From: Aureimonas glaciei
GTDB taxonomy: Bacteria > Pseudomonadota > Alphaproteobacteria > Rhizobiales > Rhizobiaceae
Direction of reading: 5' to 3'
DNA length: 64,000 nt
Assembly (NCBI RefSeq): GCF_014643375.1
Contig: NZ_BMJJ01000008.1
Coordinates: forward strand, 213,757-277,756
Positions within the stretch are counted from its first letter, which is position 1; the number at the start of each line of letters is the position of its first letter. This document shows positions 17,425 to 26,583 of this stretch, one piece after another. The notes under the pieces were generated by a model. It was given only the letters and a program-made list of their open reading frames with translations. It was not told where the DNA came from and made no database searches. Position numbers and translations under genes: made by a program.

Positions 17425-20306
17425 TGGCCCAGCCTTTCCAGGAGAGCGGGCACATGCACCTGGTCGGCCTTGTAGTTGCCGGTGAGGACGTACATCACGA
17501 TGTTGACCCCGCTGCGATAGGCGTATTCGCGCTGCGTGGGGTCGCTGGCATCGGTCGGAAAGCGGAACAGGCCGCTGTCGTCGACGGCCCAGGCGCGGGC
17601 AAAATCGTTCGAAGTGATCATGATCGAGGAGACGCCGTCGCCGGCGCTGGCGGGCCGTGTCTCGGCGTTGGGATCGCGCACCAGCGCCTCGACCCACAGC
17701 GGCGAGCCGGTGTGGCGGCCGGGAAAGTCGCGCATGATGTAGAATGATTTCGTCAGCACGTGGTCGGTCGGCACCGGCTCCAGCGGCGGGATGTCGAGAT
17801 CGGCGAGGATGTCGCGCAGCCTTCGCTGGCCGGGCGAGACGGCGGTCGAAGTCAGCGAGGAGATCGGATCGTCCTGCACGTCGAACAGCACCGTGCCGCC
17901 CTGCTTCATGTAGGCGTCGACCCGGCTGATCGCCGCGGTCGTCGGCATCGGCGCACCGGCGTCGATCGGCCAGTAGAGGATGGGATAGAAGGCCAGCTCG
18001 TCGGCGGCGATGTTGACGCCGACGGCCGATCCCGGCTCCAGCGCGGTCTTGGCGGCGATGAACTGCGACAGGCCGTCGAGACCCTGGCGGGAGATCTCGT
18101 CGGTCTCGGATTCGCCGGTCTCGACATAGGCCAGATGCGTCGTCTCTGTCGCGGCGATCGCCGCCTCCGCGCGGGCGGCGTCGTCCGCCGTGCTGGACGC
18201 CGACGGTGCCGCCTCGGCCGCGGGCGCATCCTGCGCCATCGCGCCATTGGTGCCGACGGCGGAGAAGGCGAGGCCTAGGCCGACCATGGCAAGGACCGGC
18301 AGGGCCGCGGCCCGGCCGCCGAAGCCGCGACGGCCGAGGCGCGTCAGGACGCCGTTCAGCCACAGCATTGCGAGAACATCGAGGGCGAAGAGCACGAGCG
18401 CTGCGGCGAAGAGAAGCGGCATCATGTCGACAGAGGCTTCACTGCCATAGCCGCGGGCGGCGACGGGTGTGCCGAGGTCGAGTTCCGGCAAGGGCGCCAG
18501 CGTCGCGTCTTCTGGCAGGAGGTTCAGGGCGGTGTAGCCGGCCTCGGTACCGTAGAGGCCGGGCGGGTTGCGGCGCGTGACGATCGCCGAGGTCCCCGCC
18601 GTGAGAAGCAGCGGTTCTGCCTCGGCGCCGGGCGCGGCGAGCCGGCCTTCGGCATCCATCACCCGGTAGGGCGGCAGGCTCTGGGCGCTGCCGGCGGCGC
18701 CTTCTTCCGTGGCCGCCGGACCGGTCGAGCGCGACAGGGTCACGATGCGCCGGAGCATGTCGACGAAGGCGCCTGATATCGGCAGGTTCGACCAGGTGGC
18801 TTCGGCGGTGACGTGAAACAGAACGATGGTTCCCGCGCCGACGGTCTGGGCGGTCACCAGCGGCGTGCCGTCGGCGAGGCTCACCCAGGTGCGGTCGGCG
18901 AGATCCACCGAGGGCTCGGCGAGGATCTGGCGGGTGACCGTGACCTCGTCGCCGATCGCTATCCCGGCCAGCGGACTGGTCGGCGGTACCGGCGAGATCT
19001 TCTGCGGCTCCGACCAGGACATGGCGCCGCCGAGCTGGCGTTCGCCGCTGCGCAGCCGCACCGGCACCAGGGGATCGTCGCCGGTGGAGGCGGCGAGCCG
19101 CGGTCCGGCGAAGCGCACGAGGAATCCTCCCTTGTCGACGAAGTCGCGCAGGGCCGTCTCGGCCGGCGCGGGAATGACGCCGATGTCGGCCATGACGATC
19201 ACCGACGGCCGGCGGGCGACGAGGGCGGGGATGGCGCTGGAGAGGTCGGCGCTGTCGGCCCGGGCCAGGTCCGCAAAGGGTTCGAGCGCCCGGGTGATGT
19301 AGTAGAGCGGCGACAAGAGCGGCTGGGCGACATCCGCGCCCTCGCCGGAGATCAGGCCGACGCGGCGACGGCGAAAACTGTCGTCGACGAGGCGCACGCT
19401 GGCGGCCGTCGCGGGACCCACGACCTCTAGCCGGGCGATGTCGTTGCGCAGCTCCACCGGCACGGTGAAGCGTGCCTCGGCGGTGACGGCATCGCCGGTG
19501 AAGTCGAGCGAGGCCGTGCCGATCTCGCGGCTCTGGCCGTCGACGACGCGGACGGTGAAGTTGGCGTCGCCGGCGACGCCCTGCGGGCGGACCGCCTGAA
19601 CCACCAGCGCCTCGGTCGAGTTGTCCGCCTGCGTCAGGCCGACGAGGGGAGCGATCGAGGGGCGGTAGAGAATCGCCTGACCGGCGCCGAGTCCGGCCAG
19701 GGTCGTGGTGACTTCCGGGGTGCCGTTGCCGTCGAGGCCGTCGCTGAGGAAGGCGAGAGAGCCAAGCTCGGTGCCGCCGAGGGCGGTGGCCAAGCGCGTC
19801 GCGGCCGCCGGGCGATCGGTCGGGATCGGCCGCGCGATGGCGGCGCCGAGGCGCTCCAGCGCCACGCTCGCCTCGACCGGCGTCGCGTCGTCGGTCGGAC
19901 CCTCTGCGGTGAAGGCCAGCGCCACCGGGCGCTCCGCGTCGCCGGCATCGCGGATCACCTGTTCGGCAGCATCGCGGCGCGCCGGCCAGTCGGCGCCACT
20001 GGCCCAGCCGTTGTCGACCATCAGCGCGACCGGTCCGGTGCCCGACAGCAGGCCCTCGCGCGGGTTCAACACCGGCGCGGCCAGAGCGAGAATGACGAGG
20101 GCGGCGAGCAGCAGGCGGAGCAGCGTCAGCCACCACGGGCTCTTGGCCGGGGTCTCCTCGACGCGCGCGACCCGCGCCAGGATGCGCAGCGGCGGAAACA
20201 CTTCCATCTGCGGGCGCGGCGGCGTGAGTTTCAGGAGCCACCAGATCACCGGCAGCGCCAGAAGGCCGAGGAGCATCAGCGGGGCGCCGAAGGAAAGACC
20301 GCTCAT
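17421..20306 (-). CDS. DUF4159 protein with BatA-type N-terminus
   Basis: A 961-residue membrane protein. Residues ~1-80 form the BatA (aerotolerance regulator) N-terminal module with two hydrophobic helices (LSFGAPLMLLGLLALPVIWWLL and a second at ~60-80). A vWA-like region follows, but its MIDAS position reads DNGWA (98-102) instead of D-x-S-x-S, so metal binding there is doubtful. A GATase-like region lies in the middle (SVIVMADIGVIPAPAETALRDFVDKGGFLVRFAGP). Hydrophobic segments sit before the C-terminal DUF4159 domain (LAFYPILYWPIDAGAP, KQGGTVLFDVQDDP, LTKSFYIMRDFPGRHTGSPLWVEA). It overlaps DUF58 upstream and the next gene downstream, both as ATGA, so stoichiometric synthesis is likely. 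Confidence 0.85.
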   Translation of the reverse strand: MSGLSFGAPLMLLGLLALPVIWWLLKLTPPRPQMEVFPPLRILARVARVEETPAKSPWWLTLLRLLLAALVILALAAPVLNPREGLLSGTGPVALMVDNGWASGADWPARRDAAEQVIRDAGDAERPVALAFTAEGPTDDATPVEASVALERLGAAIARPIPTDRPAAATRLATALGGTELGSLAFLSDGLDGNGTPEVTTTLAGLGAGQAILYRPSIAPLVGLTQADNSTEALVVQAVRPQGVAGDANFTVRVVDGQSREIGTASLDFTGDAVTAEARFTVPVELRNDIARLEVVGPATAASVRLVDDSFRRRRVGLISGEGADVAQPLLSPLYYITRALEPFADLARADSADLSSAIPALVARRPSVIVMADIGVIPAPAETALRDFVDKGGFLVRFAGPRLAASTGDDPLVPVRLRSGERQLGGAMSWSEPQKISPVPPTSPLAGIAIGDEVTVTRQILAEPSVDLADRTWVSLADGTPLVTAQTVGAGTIVLFHVTAEATWSNLPISGAFVDMLRRIVTLSRSTGPAATEEGAAGSAQSLPPYRVMDAEGRLAAPGAEAEPLLLTAGTSAIVTRRNPPGLYGTEAGYTALNLLPEDATLAPLPELDLGTPVAARGYGSEASVDMMPLLFAAALVLFALDVLAMLWLNGVLTRLGRRGFGGRAAALPVLAMVGLGLAFSAVGTNGAMAQDAPAAEAAPSASSTADDAARAEAAIAATETTHLAYVETGESETDEISRQGLDGLSQFIAAKTALEPGSAVGVNIAADELAFYPILYWPIDAGAPMPTTAAISRVDAYMKQGGTVLFDVQDDPISSLTSTAVSPGQRRLRDILADLDIPPLEPVPTDHVLTKSFYIMRDFPGRHTGSPLWVEALVRDPNAETRPASAGDGVSSIMITSNDFARAWAVDDSGLFRFPTDASDPTQREYAYRSGVNIVMYVLTGNYKADQVHVPALLERLGQ

Positions 20307-21232
20307 GCTGCGCCGATCCCGCCGGTCTGCCGCGCCATCGGCTGCGGCACGCCGCTCAAGCGTCCATGCACGCCGACCAGCGCCTCGGAGGCGAGTCGAT
20401 CGGTGCGGTGGGCGACAAAACTCCAGCCGAGCCGTCGGCAATGCTCGCCGATCACCGCGCGTCGCGCCTGGAAGAGCTGCAGATACTCCTCGCGCAGCCC
20501 CTCGGCGCGGCCGGCCGTCAGCTTGGCGCCCGTTTCGGGATCGCGGAATTCGGTGCGACCGGCATAGGGAAAGGTCTCCTCGGCCGGGTCGGCGATGGCG
20601 ATGAGATGGCCGCGGATGCCGCGCCGCGCGATGCGATCGATGCGCTCGAGGATCTCGTCCACCGGATCGAGGAAATCGCTGACCAGAACGACTTCGCTGA
20701 AGCGCTTCATCCGGTCGTCCGGCGGGAAGCCGGCGGGGCGGCCGGGGACGAGGGCGGTGGCGATGCGCTCGGCGGCATTGCGGGCGGAGATCGGGTCGAG
20801 CACGCCGGGATAGCCGATCCGCTCGCCCGAGCGCGACAAGAGGTCGGCCAGCGCCAGCACGAGGACCATCGCGCGCGATTCCTTCGAGACCGTCGCGATT
20901 TCGGACTTGTACAGCATCGACGGAGAGGGATCGGCCCAGATCCACACGGTCTGCGCCGCCTCCCATTCCTGGTCGCGCAGATAGACATTGTCGTCGCGGG
21001 CCGAGCGCCGCCAGTCGATGCGCGAGACCTCGCCGCCGTCGACGAAGGGCCTGAACTGCCAGAAATTCTCGCCGACGCCGCGCCGGCGCCTTCCGTGCCA
21101 GCCGGCGATCACCGTCGTCACCACGCGCTTGGCCTCAACCAGCAGGTCGGGCAGCAAGGCGGCGCGCTGGCGCGCGCGAACGAGGGCATCGGCACTGGGG
21201 GTGAGGTCGACCGACTGGCCGATGGTTGCCAT
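20303..21232 (-). CDS. DUF58 vWA-like protein
   Basis: A 309-residue soluble DUF58 protein, the usual partner of a MoxR ATPase. The family signature spans residues ~52-94: GVGENFWQFRPFVDGG, SRIDWRRSARDDNVYLRDQEWEAAQ. It is followed by a MIDAS motif DPSPS at 101-105 inside a vWA-like fold (VVLVSDFLDPVDEILERID later). No membrane segment or signal peptide is apparent, so it probably works on the cytoplasmic side of the membrane with MoxR. It begins seven bases after the moxR stop and its stop overlaps the DUF4159 start. Confidence 0.9.
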   Translation of the reverse strand: MATIGQSVDLTPSADALVRARQRAALLPDLLVEAKRVVTTVIAGWHGRRRRGVGENFWQFRPFVDGGEVSRIDWRRSARDDNVYLRDQEWEAAQTVWIWADPSPSMLYKSEIATVSKESRAMVLVLALADLLSRSGERIGYPGVLDPISARNAAERIATALVPGRPAGFPPDDRMKRFSEVVLVSDFLDPVDEILERIDRIARRGIRGHLIAIADPAEETFPYAGRTEFRDPETGAKLTAGRAEGLREEYLQLFQARRAVIGEHCRRLGWSFVAHRTDRLASEALVGVHGRLSGVPQPMARQTGGIGAA

Positions 21233-21239
21233 GCCCGGA

Positions 21240-22256
21240 TCAGCCCTTCGCCGCGTCCCGCTTCAGGGCGGCAATGACGTCGCGAACGCTCATGCCCTCG
21301 GCCCGAGCGGCGAAGTTCAGCGCCATGCGGTGCTGCAGGATCGGCTCGGCGAGCGCGATGACGTCGTCGATCGAGGGGGCGAGGCGCCCTTCGTAGAGCG
21401 CGCGGGCGCGCACGCAGGTCATCAGCGACTGGCTGGCGCGGGGGCCGGGGCCCCAGGCGATGTGCGCGTCGGCTTCCTTGTTGCCGTGGCCGGGACGGGC
21501 CGAGCGCACCAGGGCCAGGATCGCCTCGACGACGCTTTCGGGCACCGGCATGCGGCGGACGAGCAGCTGGATCTCGCGCAGCCGCGCGGCGGTCAGCACC
21601 GGCAGCGCCTTGCGCTCGCCCGCGCCGGTGGTCTCGATCAGGATCTGGCGCTCCGCGTCGATGTCGGGGTAGTGCACGTCGACCTGCATCAGGAAACGGT
21701 CGAGCTGCGCCTCGGGCAGGGGATAGGTGCCCTCCTGCTCCAGCGGGTTCTGCGTCGCCAGCACGTGGAACGGCGCCGGCAGGTCATGCCGCTCGCCGGC
21801 GACGGTGACGTGGTATTCCTGCATCGACTGCAGGAGCGCCGACTGGGTGCGCGGCGAGGCGCGGTTGATCTCGTCGGCCATCAGCAGCTGCGCGAAGACC
21901 GGACCGCGGATGAAGCGGAAGGAGCGCCGGCCGGTCTCGTCCTGGTCCATCACCTCGGAGCCGACGATGTCGGAGGGCATCAGGTCGGGCGTGAACTGGA
22001 TGCGCTTGGCGTCGAGCCCGAGGGCGATGCCGAGCGTGTCGACCAGCTTGGTCTTGGCGAGGCCGGGAACGCCGACGAGGAGGGCATGGCCGCCGGCGAG
22101 GATGGCGATCACGGTCTGCTCGACGACGCTTTCCTGGCCGAAGATGACGCGGCCGACCGATTCCTTCACGCGCGCGATGTCGGCGAGGGCACTCTCGGCC
22201 AGAGCGACGATCGCTTCGCCATCGAGGGCGGCGTCCTGGGGCGCATGCATCGTCAT
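21240..22256 (-). CDS. MoxR-family AAA+ ATPase
   Basis: A 338-residue AAA+ ATPase, first gene of its operon. Walker A is GVPGLAKTK (62-70), Walker B LLMADEINRA (~124-133), sensor 1 FHVLATQNPLEQEGTYPLPEAQLDRF. A MoxR-type C-terminal lid follows. MoxR proteins act as chaperones that remodel complexes with vWA-domain partners, and the three downstream genes supply such partners. ATG at 22256 has a good ggag site eight bases upstream; in-frame ATGs further upstream lack one. It is divergent from DUF1285, with about 220 bases between the starts. Confidence 0.93.
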   Translation of the reverse strand: MTMHAPQDAALDGEAIVALAESALADIARVKESVGRVIFGQESVVEQTVIAILAGGHALLVGVPGLAKTKLVDTLGIALGLDAKRIQFTPDLMPSDIVGSEVMDQDETGRRSFRFIRGPVFAQLLMADEINRASPRTQSALLQSMQEYHVTVAGERHDLPAPFHVLATQNPLEQEGTYPLPEAQLDRFLMQVDVHYPDIDAERQILIETTGAGERKALPVLTAARLREIQLLVRRMPVPESVVEAILALVRSARPGHGNKEADAHIAWGPGPRASQSLMTCVRARALYEGRLAPSIDDVIALAEPILQHRMALNFAARAEGMSVRDVIAALKRDAAKG

Positions 22257-22476
22257 CGGGAATTCTCCGTTCGTGGCCGGCTGCATCACCACCGGGGGCC
22301 GATTTTGCCGGGGTGCGCCGAACCTTGGCGTCAGTGCCATGAAATCGGGCAGGGCACATCCTGGCAAGCGGCCAGAACGCAACTATTTCGTGACTGCGAA
22401 GGCCGGCCAAAATAAGACGCTTTGACCATGTCGCCACCGCGCCGTCGTGCACAAGAATGTGCGCCCGAACAGGAGA

Positions 22477-23085
22477 ATGGATATCGCCGAGGATCAGCAT
22501 GCCCTCTCGCCAGGCCTGGCCGCCCTGATCGTGCGGGCCGAGCGCGCCGGCAAGGGCGCGCCGCCCGTGGAACGCTGGAACCCGCCTTTCTGCGGCGACA
22601 GCGAGATGGCGATCCGCTTCGACGGGGCGTGGACCCATCAGGGCTCGCCGATCGGACGCCCCGCTTTGGTGCGGCTTTTCAGCTCGGTGCTGCGCCGGGA
22701 CGAAGACGGCCAGACCTTTCTCGTCACGCCGGTGGAAAAGCTCAGTATCGCCGTGGAGGACGTCGCCTTCCTCGCGGTCGAGATGGATCGTGACGCCAGC
22801 GGGGCGGCGCCGGTGCTGACCTTCCGCACCAATGTCGGGGATGTCGTCCGCGCCGATGCGGACCATCCCCTGCGCTTTGCCGTCGATCCGGCCACGGGCG
22901 CCTTTGCCCCCTATGTCGGCGTGCGCGGACGGCTGGAGGCGCGGCTGACCCGGCCGCTCGCCTTCGAGATTGCCGACTTCATCGAGACGGACGGCGACGG
23001 TCGCGCCTTCGTCGCCTCGGCCGGCGCACGTTTCTTTCTTCCGGACGATGCGCTCGGCGGAGAACCGGGCGGAGCCCCGCGATGA
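22477..23085 (+). CDS. DUF1285 family protein
   Basis: A ~202-residue cytoplasmic protein matching DUF1285 (PPVERWNPPFCGDSEMAIRFDGAWTHQGSPIGRPALVRLFSSVLRRDEDGQ, then FLVTPVEKLSI and a C-terminal beta-rich domain ending ARFFLP). No function is established. The start is uncertain: ATG at 22477 sits only one base after aggag, while GTGs at 22459 and 22447 are in frame without a clear site. I favour 22477 because the conserved domain begins soon after. The stop overlaps the next start as ATGA. The trio DUF1285-Nudix-cca is translationally coupled throughout. Confidence 0.8.
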   Translation: MDIAEDQHALSPGLAALIVRAERAGKGAPPVERWNPPFCGDSEMAIRFDGAWTHQGSPIGRPALVRLFSSVLRRDEDGQTFLVTPVEKLSIAVEDVAFLAVEMDRDASGAAPVLTFRTNVGDVVRADADHPLRFAVDPATGAFAPYVGVRGRLEARLTRPLAFEIADFIETDGDGRAFVASAGARFFLPDDALGGEPGGAPR

Positions 23086-23717
23086 AGCCGTCGCCGCGCT
23101 TTGACGTGTTCAGCGCCGCCGATCTCAGACGGCGCGTCCTCGGCACCGGGCTGGAGGCGCTCGGCAACGATGTCGGCGACCATGTGCTGAACCCGGACCT
23201 CGAACAGCTGGTCGAGCGCCAGGGGGCGCGGGAGGCGGCGGTGCTGGTGCCGATCGTCGACCGGCCGGAAGGCGCAGGCATGATCCTGACGACGCGGGCC
23301 GGGCATCTGCGCAAACATTCCGGCCAGATCGCCTTTCCCGGTGGCTCGGTCGATCCCGGCGACGCCTCGCCGGAGGCCGCGGCTTTGCGCGAGAGCCTAG
23401 AGGAGATCGCGCTGGCGCCGGAACATGTCGAGACCATCGGCCGCCTTCCACGCTATCTCACCACCACCGGCTTTCGCATCACGCCGGTGCTGGGCCTGGT
23501 GCGTCCCGGCTTCACGCTGAAGCCGAACCCGGACGAGGTCGCCGACGTCTTCGAGGTGCCGCTCGGCTTTCTGATGGATGCCGCCAACCATGCCCGGGAA
23601 AGCCAAGTCTGGCAGGGACGCGAACGCTCCTATTACATCATGCCCTTCGAGAACCGACATATCTGGGGCGTCACGGCGGGCATCATCCGCACGCTCTACG
23701 AAAGGCTCTACGCATGA
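23082..23717 (+). CDS. CoA pyrophosphatase-type Nudix hydrolase (NudL-like)
   Basis: A 211-residue Nudix enzyme of the CoA-diphosphatase group. The Nudix box FPGGSVDPGDASPEAAALRESLEEIAL has the group's altered spacing, and the upstream LRKHSGQIAFPGG is the UPF0035 signature (typically L-x-x-H-x-G-Q-x-x-F-P-G-G) used by CoA-specific members. It probably cleaves CoA or oxidised CoA to phosphopantetheine and 3',5'-ADP. ATGA overlaps connect it to DUF1285 upstream and cca downstream. Confidence 0.9.
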   Translation: MKPSPRFDVFSAADLRRRVLGTGLEALGNDVGDHVLNPDLEQLVERQGAREAAVLVPIVDRPEGAGMILTTRAGHLRKHSGQIAFPGGSVDPGDASPEAAALRESLEEIALAPEHVETIGRLPRYLTTTGFRITPVLGLVRPGFTLKPNPDEVADVFEVPLGFLMDAANHARESQVWQGRERSYYIMPFENRHIWGVTAGIIRTLYERLYA

Positions 23718-24967
23718 CACTGCCGAGGATCGAGGCCGAATGGCTGAAGGACGCCGCGCTGCAGGCGCTGCTCCAGGCCCTCATCGGTGACGGCGACGAG
23801 GAGGCGCGGGTGGTCGGCGGCGCGATCCGCAACACGCTGCTCGGCCAGGCCGTCGCCGACATCGACATCGCCACCACGGCGCTGCCGCAGACGACGGTGG
23901 AACGGGCGAAGGCGGCCGGCTTCAAGACCGTGCCGACCGGCATCGAGCACGGCACGGTGACGGTGGTGGCGAATGGACGGCCTTTCGAGGTGACGACCCT
24001 TCGCCAGGACATCGAAACCAATGGCCGGCACGCCAAGGTGAAGTTCGGGCGCGACTGGAAGGCCGACGCCGAGCGGCGAGACTTCACCATCAACGCGCTC
24101 TATTGCGACGCCGGCGGCACCATCCTCGACCTCGTCGGCGGCGTGGCCGACATCGAGAGCCGGACCCTGCGCTTCATCGGCGATGCCGAAAGCCGCATCG
24201 AGGAAGATTTTCTGCGCATCCTGCGCTTCTTCCGCTTCTTCGCCTGGTATGGCGAGGGCCGTCCGGACGCGGCCGGCCTGCGGGCTGCCACGCGGCTGAA
24301 GGCGGGCATCGAGAAGCTGTCGGCCGAGCGCATCTGGACGGAAATGCGCAAGCTGCTCGCCGCGCCCGATCCCTCGCGCGCGCTGCTGTGGATGCGACAG
24401 ACCGGCGTCCTGTCGCTGGTGCTGCCGGAAAGCGAGAAGTGGGGGATCGACGCGATCCACGGCCTGATCGGCGCCGAGGCGCATTTCGGCTGGCACGCGG
24501 ATGCGCTGCTGCGGCTGGAAAGCCTGGTTCCGCCCGATCCCGAGCGGGTCGCCGACCTCGCCAAGCGCTGGCGGCTGTCGAATGTCGAGCGCGACCGCCT
24601 CTTGGCTTTCGCCTCGTCCGAGCCGGTCTCGCCGGCGCTGGAAGATCCCGCTCTCAGGGCACGGCTCTATTTCGGCGACAAGGGCGGCATCACCGACCGG
24701 CTGCGGCTGGCGCTCGCTGTCGAAAAGGCGAAGGGCGAAACCCGTCTTGCCGAGACCGCCGTGCTGTCGCGGCTTCTGGCCCATGCCGAGACGTTCTCGC
24801 CGCCGCCCTTTCCGGTCAGCGGAGCGGATCTCCAGAAGGCCGGCCTTGCGCCCGGGCGCGAGCTCGGCGTGGCGCTGAAGGCGCTGGAGCGGATCTGGGT
24901 CGACAGCGGTTTTACGTTGGTACGCGACCGGCTGCTGGCGATGCTGCCGGTTCCCGGCGCTGCCTGA
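23714..24967 (+). CDS. cca: CCA tRNA nucleotidyltransferase / poly(A) polymerase-type protein
   Basis: A 417-residue class II nucleotidyltransferase. The active-site strand is RVVGGAIRNTLLGQAVADIDIATTALP, with the paired Asp in DIDIAT; the nucleotide-selection region follows as VTTLRQDIETNGRHAKVKFGRDWKADAERRDFTINAL, and RIEEDFLRILRFFRF is the B-motif region. It adds or repairs the 3' CCA end of tRNAs. No HD domain is evident. The same position, last in an operon with DUF1285 and a Nudix gene, is in my experience common in Rhizobiales. Its ATG overlaps the Nudix stop. Confidence 0.93.
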   Translation: MTLPRIEAEWLKDAALQALLQALIGDGDEEARVVGGAIRNTLLGQAVADIDIATTALPQTTVERAKAAGFKTVPTGIEHGTVTVVANGRPFEVTTLRQDIETNGRHAKVKFGRDWKADAERRDFTINALYCDAGGTILDLVGGVADIESRTLRFIGDAESRIEEDFLRILRFFRFFAWYGEGRPDAAGLRAATRLKAGIEKLSAERIWTEMRKLLAAPDPSRALLWMRQTGVLSLVLPESEKWGIDAIHGLIGAEAHFGWHADALLRLESLVPPDPERVADLAKRWRLSNVERDRLLAFASSEPVSPALEDPALRARLYFGDKGGITDRLRLALAVEKAKGETRLAETAVLSRLLAHAETFSPPPFPVSGADLQKAGLAPGRELGVALKALERIWVDSGFTLVRDRLLAMLPVPGAA

Positions 24968-25049
24968 CACGGCGCTGTCGAGACGGTCCCTGGCCGCCAG
25001 CCAACGCGTTCGCGCCGGTGGCAGGTCCCCTGGAAAAAAGGCAGGCATG

Positions 25050-25078
25050 AAAAAGGGCGGGACTCGTCGAGCCCGCCC
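25050..25078 (-). terminator. Rho-independent terminator of the DUF1059 gene
   Basis: Read on the minus strand, gggcggg pairs with cccgccc around a ten-base loop and is followed by five T. It lies 30 bases past the DUF1059 stop. Confidence 0.8.
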
Positions 25079-25108
25079 TCAGATCTGCCAGCCGCCGGGC
25101 TTCCTGCC

Positions 25109-25285
25109 TCAGTGCGGAAGCTCGGTCGTCGCCTGCCGGAACTGGTCCATCATCGTCGGCGTGATCCGGTCGACACCCAGCTGGCGTGCCTGCATGACCG
25201 CCCGGCGGATCACTTCGGCGGGGCTGTCGGCCCGGATGATCCGTTCGCAGCCGGGAATGACACCTGCACAGTTCATCTCATACAT
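25109..25285 (-). CDS. DUF1059 small protein
   Basis: A 58-codon gene with a strong gggagg site eight bases before its ATG and a terminator right after it. The product begins MYEMNCAGVIPGCERIIRAD and continues AEVIRRAVMQARQLGVDRIT, matching the DUF1059 family of ~55-60-residue proteins: a conserved Cys near the N-terminus, a second in PGC, and a helix ending in a short loop. The usual His just before the Thr-Pro is replaced here (DRITPTMMDQ). Function is unknown; metal or DNA contact has been suggested for such folds but nothing here proves it. It sits alone between cca and hemF. Confidence 0.85.
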   Translation of the reverse strand: MYEMNCAGVIPGCERIIRADSPAEVIRRAVMQARQLGVDRITPTMMDQFRQATTELPH

Positions 25286-25323
25286 GACGATTCCTCCCGA
25301 ATCACAACGTTGCGTTGATCAAT

Positions 25324-25348
25324 AAAGCGGGATCGTTCGGAAAGTTCC
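25324..25348 (-). promoter_or_regulatory. Weak EcfG-like promoter candidate for DUF1059
   Basis: Minus strand GGAAC is followed after 16 bases by CTTT, one mismatch from the alphaproteobacterial general-stress consensus GGAAC-N16/17-CGTT. It lies ~40 bases upstream of the DUF1059 start. Visual match only. Confidence 0.25.
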
Positions 25349-25455
25349 AGCGGCTTTTGGCAGATGTTCTTAAGGGAGCTCTGTACTTCGTCTGAAAAGC
25401 CGGCGGCGCCGGCCTTCTGATCTATACATCCAAGAAGATTATTTAAGCGTCCCCA

Positions 25456-26367
25456 TCAGGGCCACTTAACGACCGGGGGCATGGAGGACAGGATGGAGGC
25501 GATGTTCCCGCCTGTCTTCAGGCCGAAAAGCGTACCGCGGTCGTAGAGGAGATTGTACTCGACATAGCGCCCGCGCCGGACCAGCTGCTCCTCGCGGTCC
25601 GCCTCGGTATAGGTCCGCGGCTGGTTGACCCGCACGATGTGCGGATAGACGACGAGGAAAGCCTTGCCGACATCGCGGGTGAAGGCGAAGTCGGCGTCCC
25701 AGCCGCCGCTTTCCTCCGGCGAGTGCAGCCAGTCGTAGAAGATGCCGCCGACGCCGCGCGCCTCGTTGCGGTGCGGCAGGAAGAAGTACTCGTCGCACCA
25801 TTCCTTGAAGCGCTGGTGGTCGGCCACCGCGCCATGCCGGTCGCAGACGAACTTCAGCGCGCGGTGGAAGGCCTGGGTGTCCGGGTCCTCCTGCGTGCGC
25901 CGGCGGTCGAGCACCGGCGTCAGATCGGCGCCGCCGCCGAACCACTGCCGGGATGTCACGACCATGCGGGTGTTCATGTGCACGGCGGGGACGTTCGGAT
26001 TGCGGGGATGGGCGATCAACGAAATGCCCGAGGCCCAGAAACTGGGATCCTCGGCCGCGCCCGGGATCTGCTGGCGGAACTCCGGTGAGAACTCGCCGTG
26101 GACGGTCGAGGTGTGGACGCCGACCTTCTCGAACACCTGGCCGTGCATCATCGACATCACGCCGCCGCCGCCGTCCGCCTCGCCTTCGCCACGGGTCCAG
26201 GGTGTGCGCTCGAAACGCCCGGCCGTGCCGTCGCCGGCAAAATCGTCCTCGATAGCCTCGAAGGCGGCGCAGATCTTGTCGCGCAGCGCCTCGAACCAGG
26301 CCCTGGCACTGGCCTTCTTTGCGTCGATGTCGGCAGGCAAGCCTTCCGGCAGTTCGGGTCGTTCCAT
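25456..26367 (-). CDS. hemF: Oxygen-dependent coproporphyrinogen-III oxidase
   Basis: A 303-residue HemF, converting coproporphyrinogen III to protoporphyrinogen IX with O2 in heme synthesis. Conserved stretches include [122 protein letters not shown] and a final ILSSMPP. Length and all His positions are normal. ATG at 26367 fits the family; the upstream in-frame extension is not conserved-looking. Monocistronic, with the small gene at 26584 on the other strand upstream. Confidence 0.96.
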   Translation of the reverse strand: MERPELPEGLPADIDAKKASARAWFEALRDKICAAFEAIEDDFAGDGTAGRFERTPWTRGEGEADGGGGVMSMMHGQVFEKVGVHTSTVHGEFSPEFRQQIPGAAEDPSFWASGISLIAHPRNPNVPAVHMNTRMVVTSRQWFGGGADLTPVLDRRRTQEDPDTQAFHRALKFVCDRHGAVADHQRFKEWCDEYFFLPHRNEARGVGGIFYDWLHSPEESGGWDADFAFTRDVGKAFLVVYPHIVRVNQPRTYTEADREEQLVRRGRYVEYNLLYDRGTLFGLKTGGNIASILSSMPPVVKWP

Positions 26368-26583
26368 GGATGTCTTCCCTCGGCGTCGCTTCGGCGGCAT
26401 GCGCGTTGCATGGCGCAACTGTCGCGACGGCCGCCGGTTCCTGTCTATCGGCCTAACAGGAAGCAGCGAGCGGCGAAAGTCCGTCCCGCGGGCGGGGATC
26501 GGCCCCAAGCGGCGGATTCGATTCGCCAATCCCCCTTCGCGACGCTATTGTTTCGGCCAAGGACGGTTCAACGAGACCCAGCC

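Noticed and set aside
17425..18363. N-terminal extension of the last gene of the MoxR operon
   Set aside because: It is antisense-frame sequence inside the DUF4159 gene with typical out-of-frame composition.
22286..22382. Earlier starts for moxR
   Set aside because: No ribosome site; the ATG at 22256 has ggag at a good distance and matches the family N-terminus.
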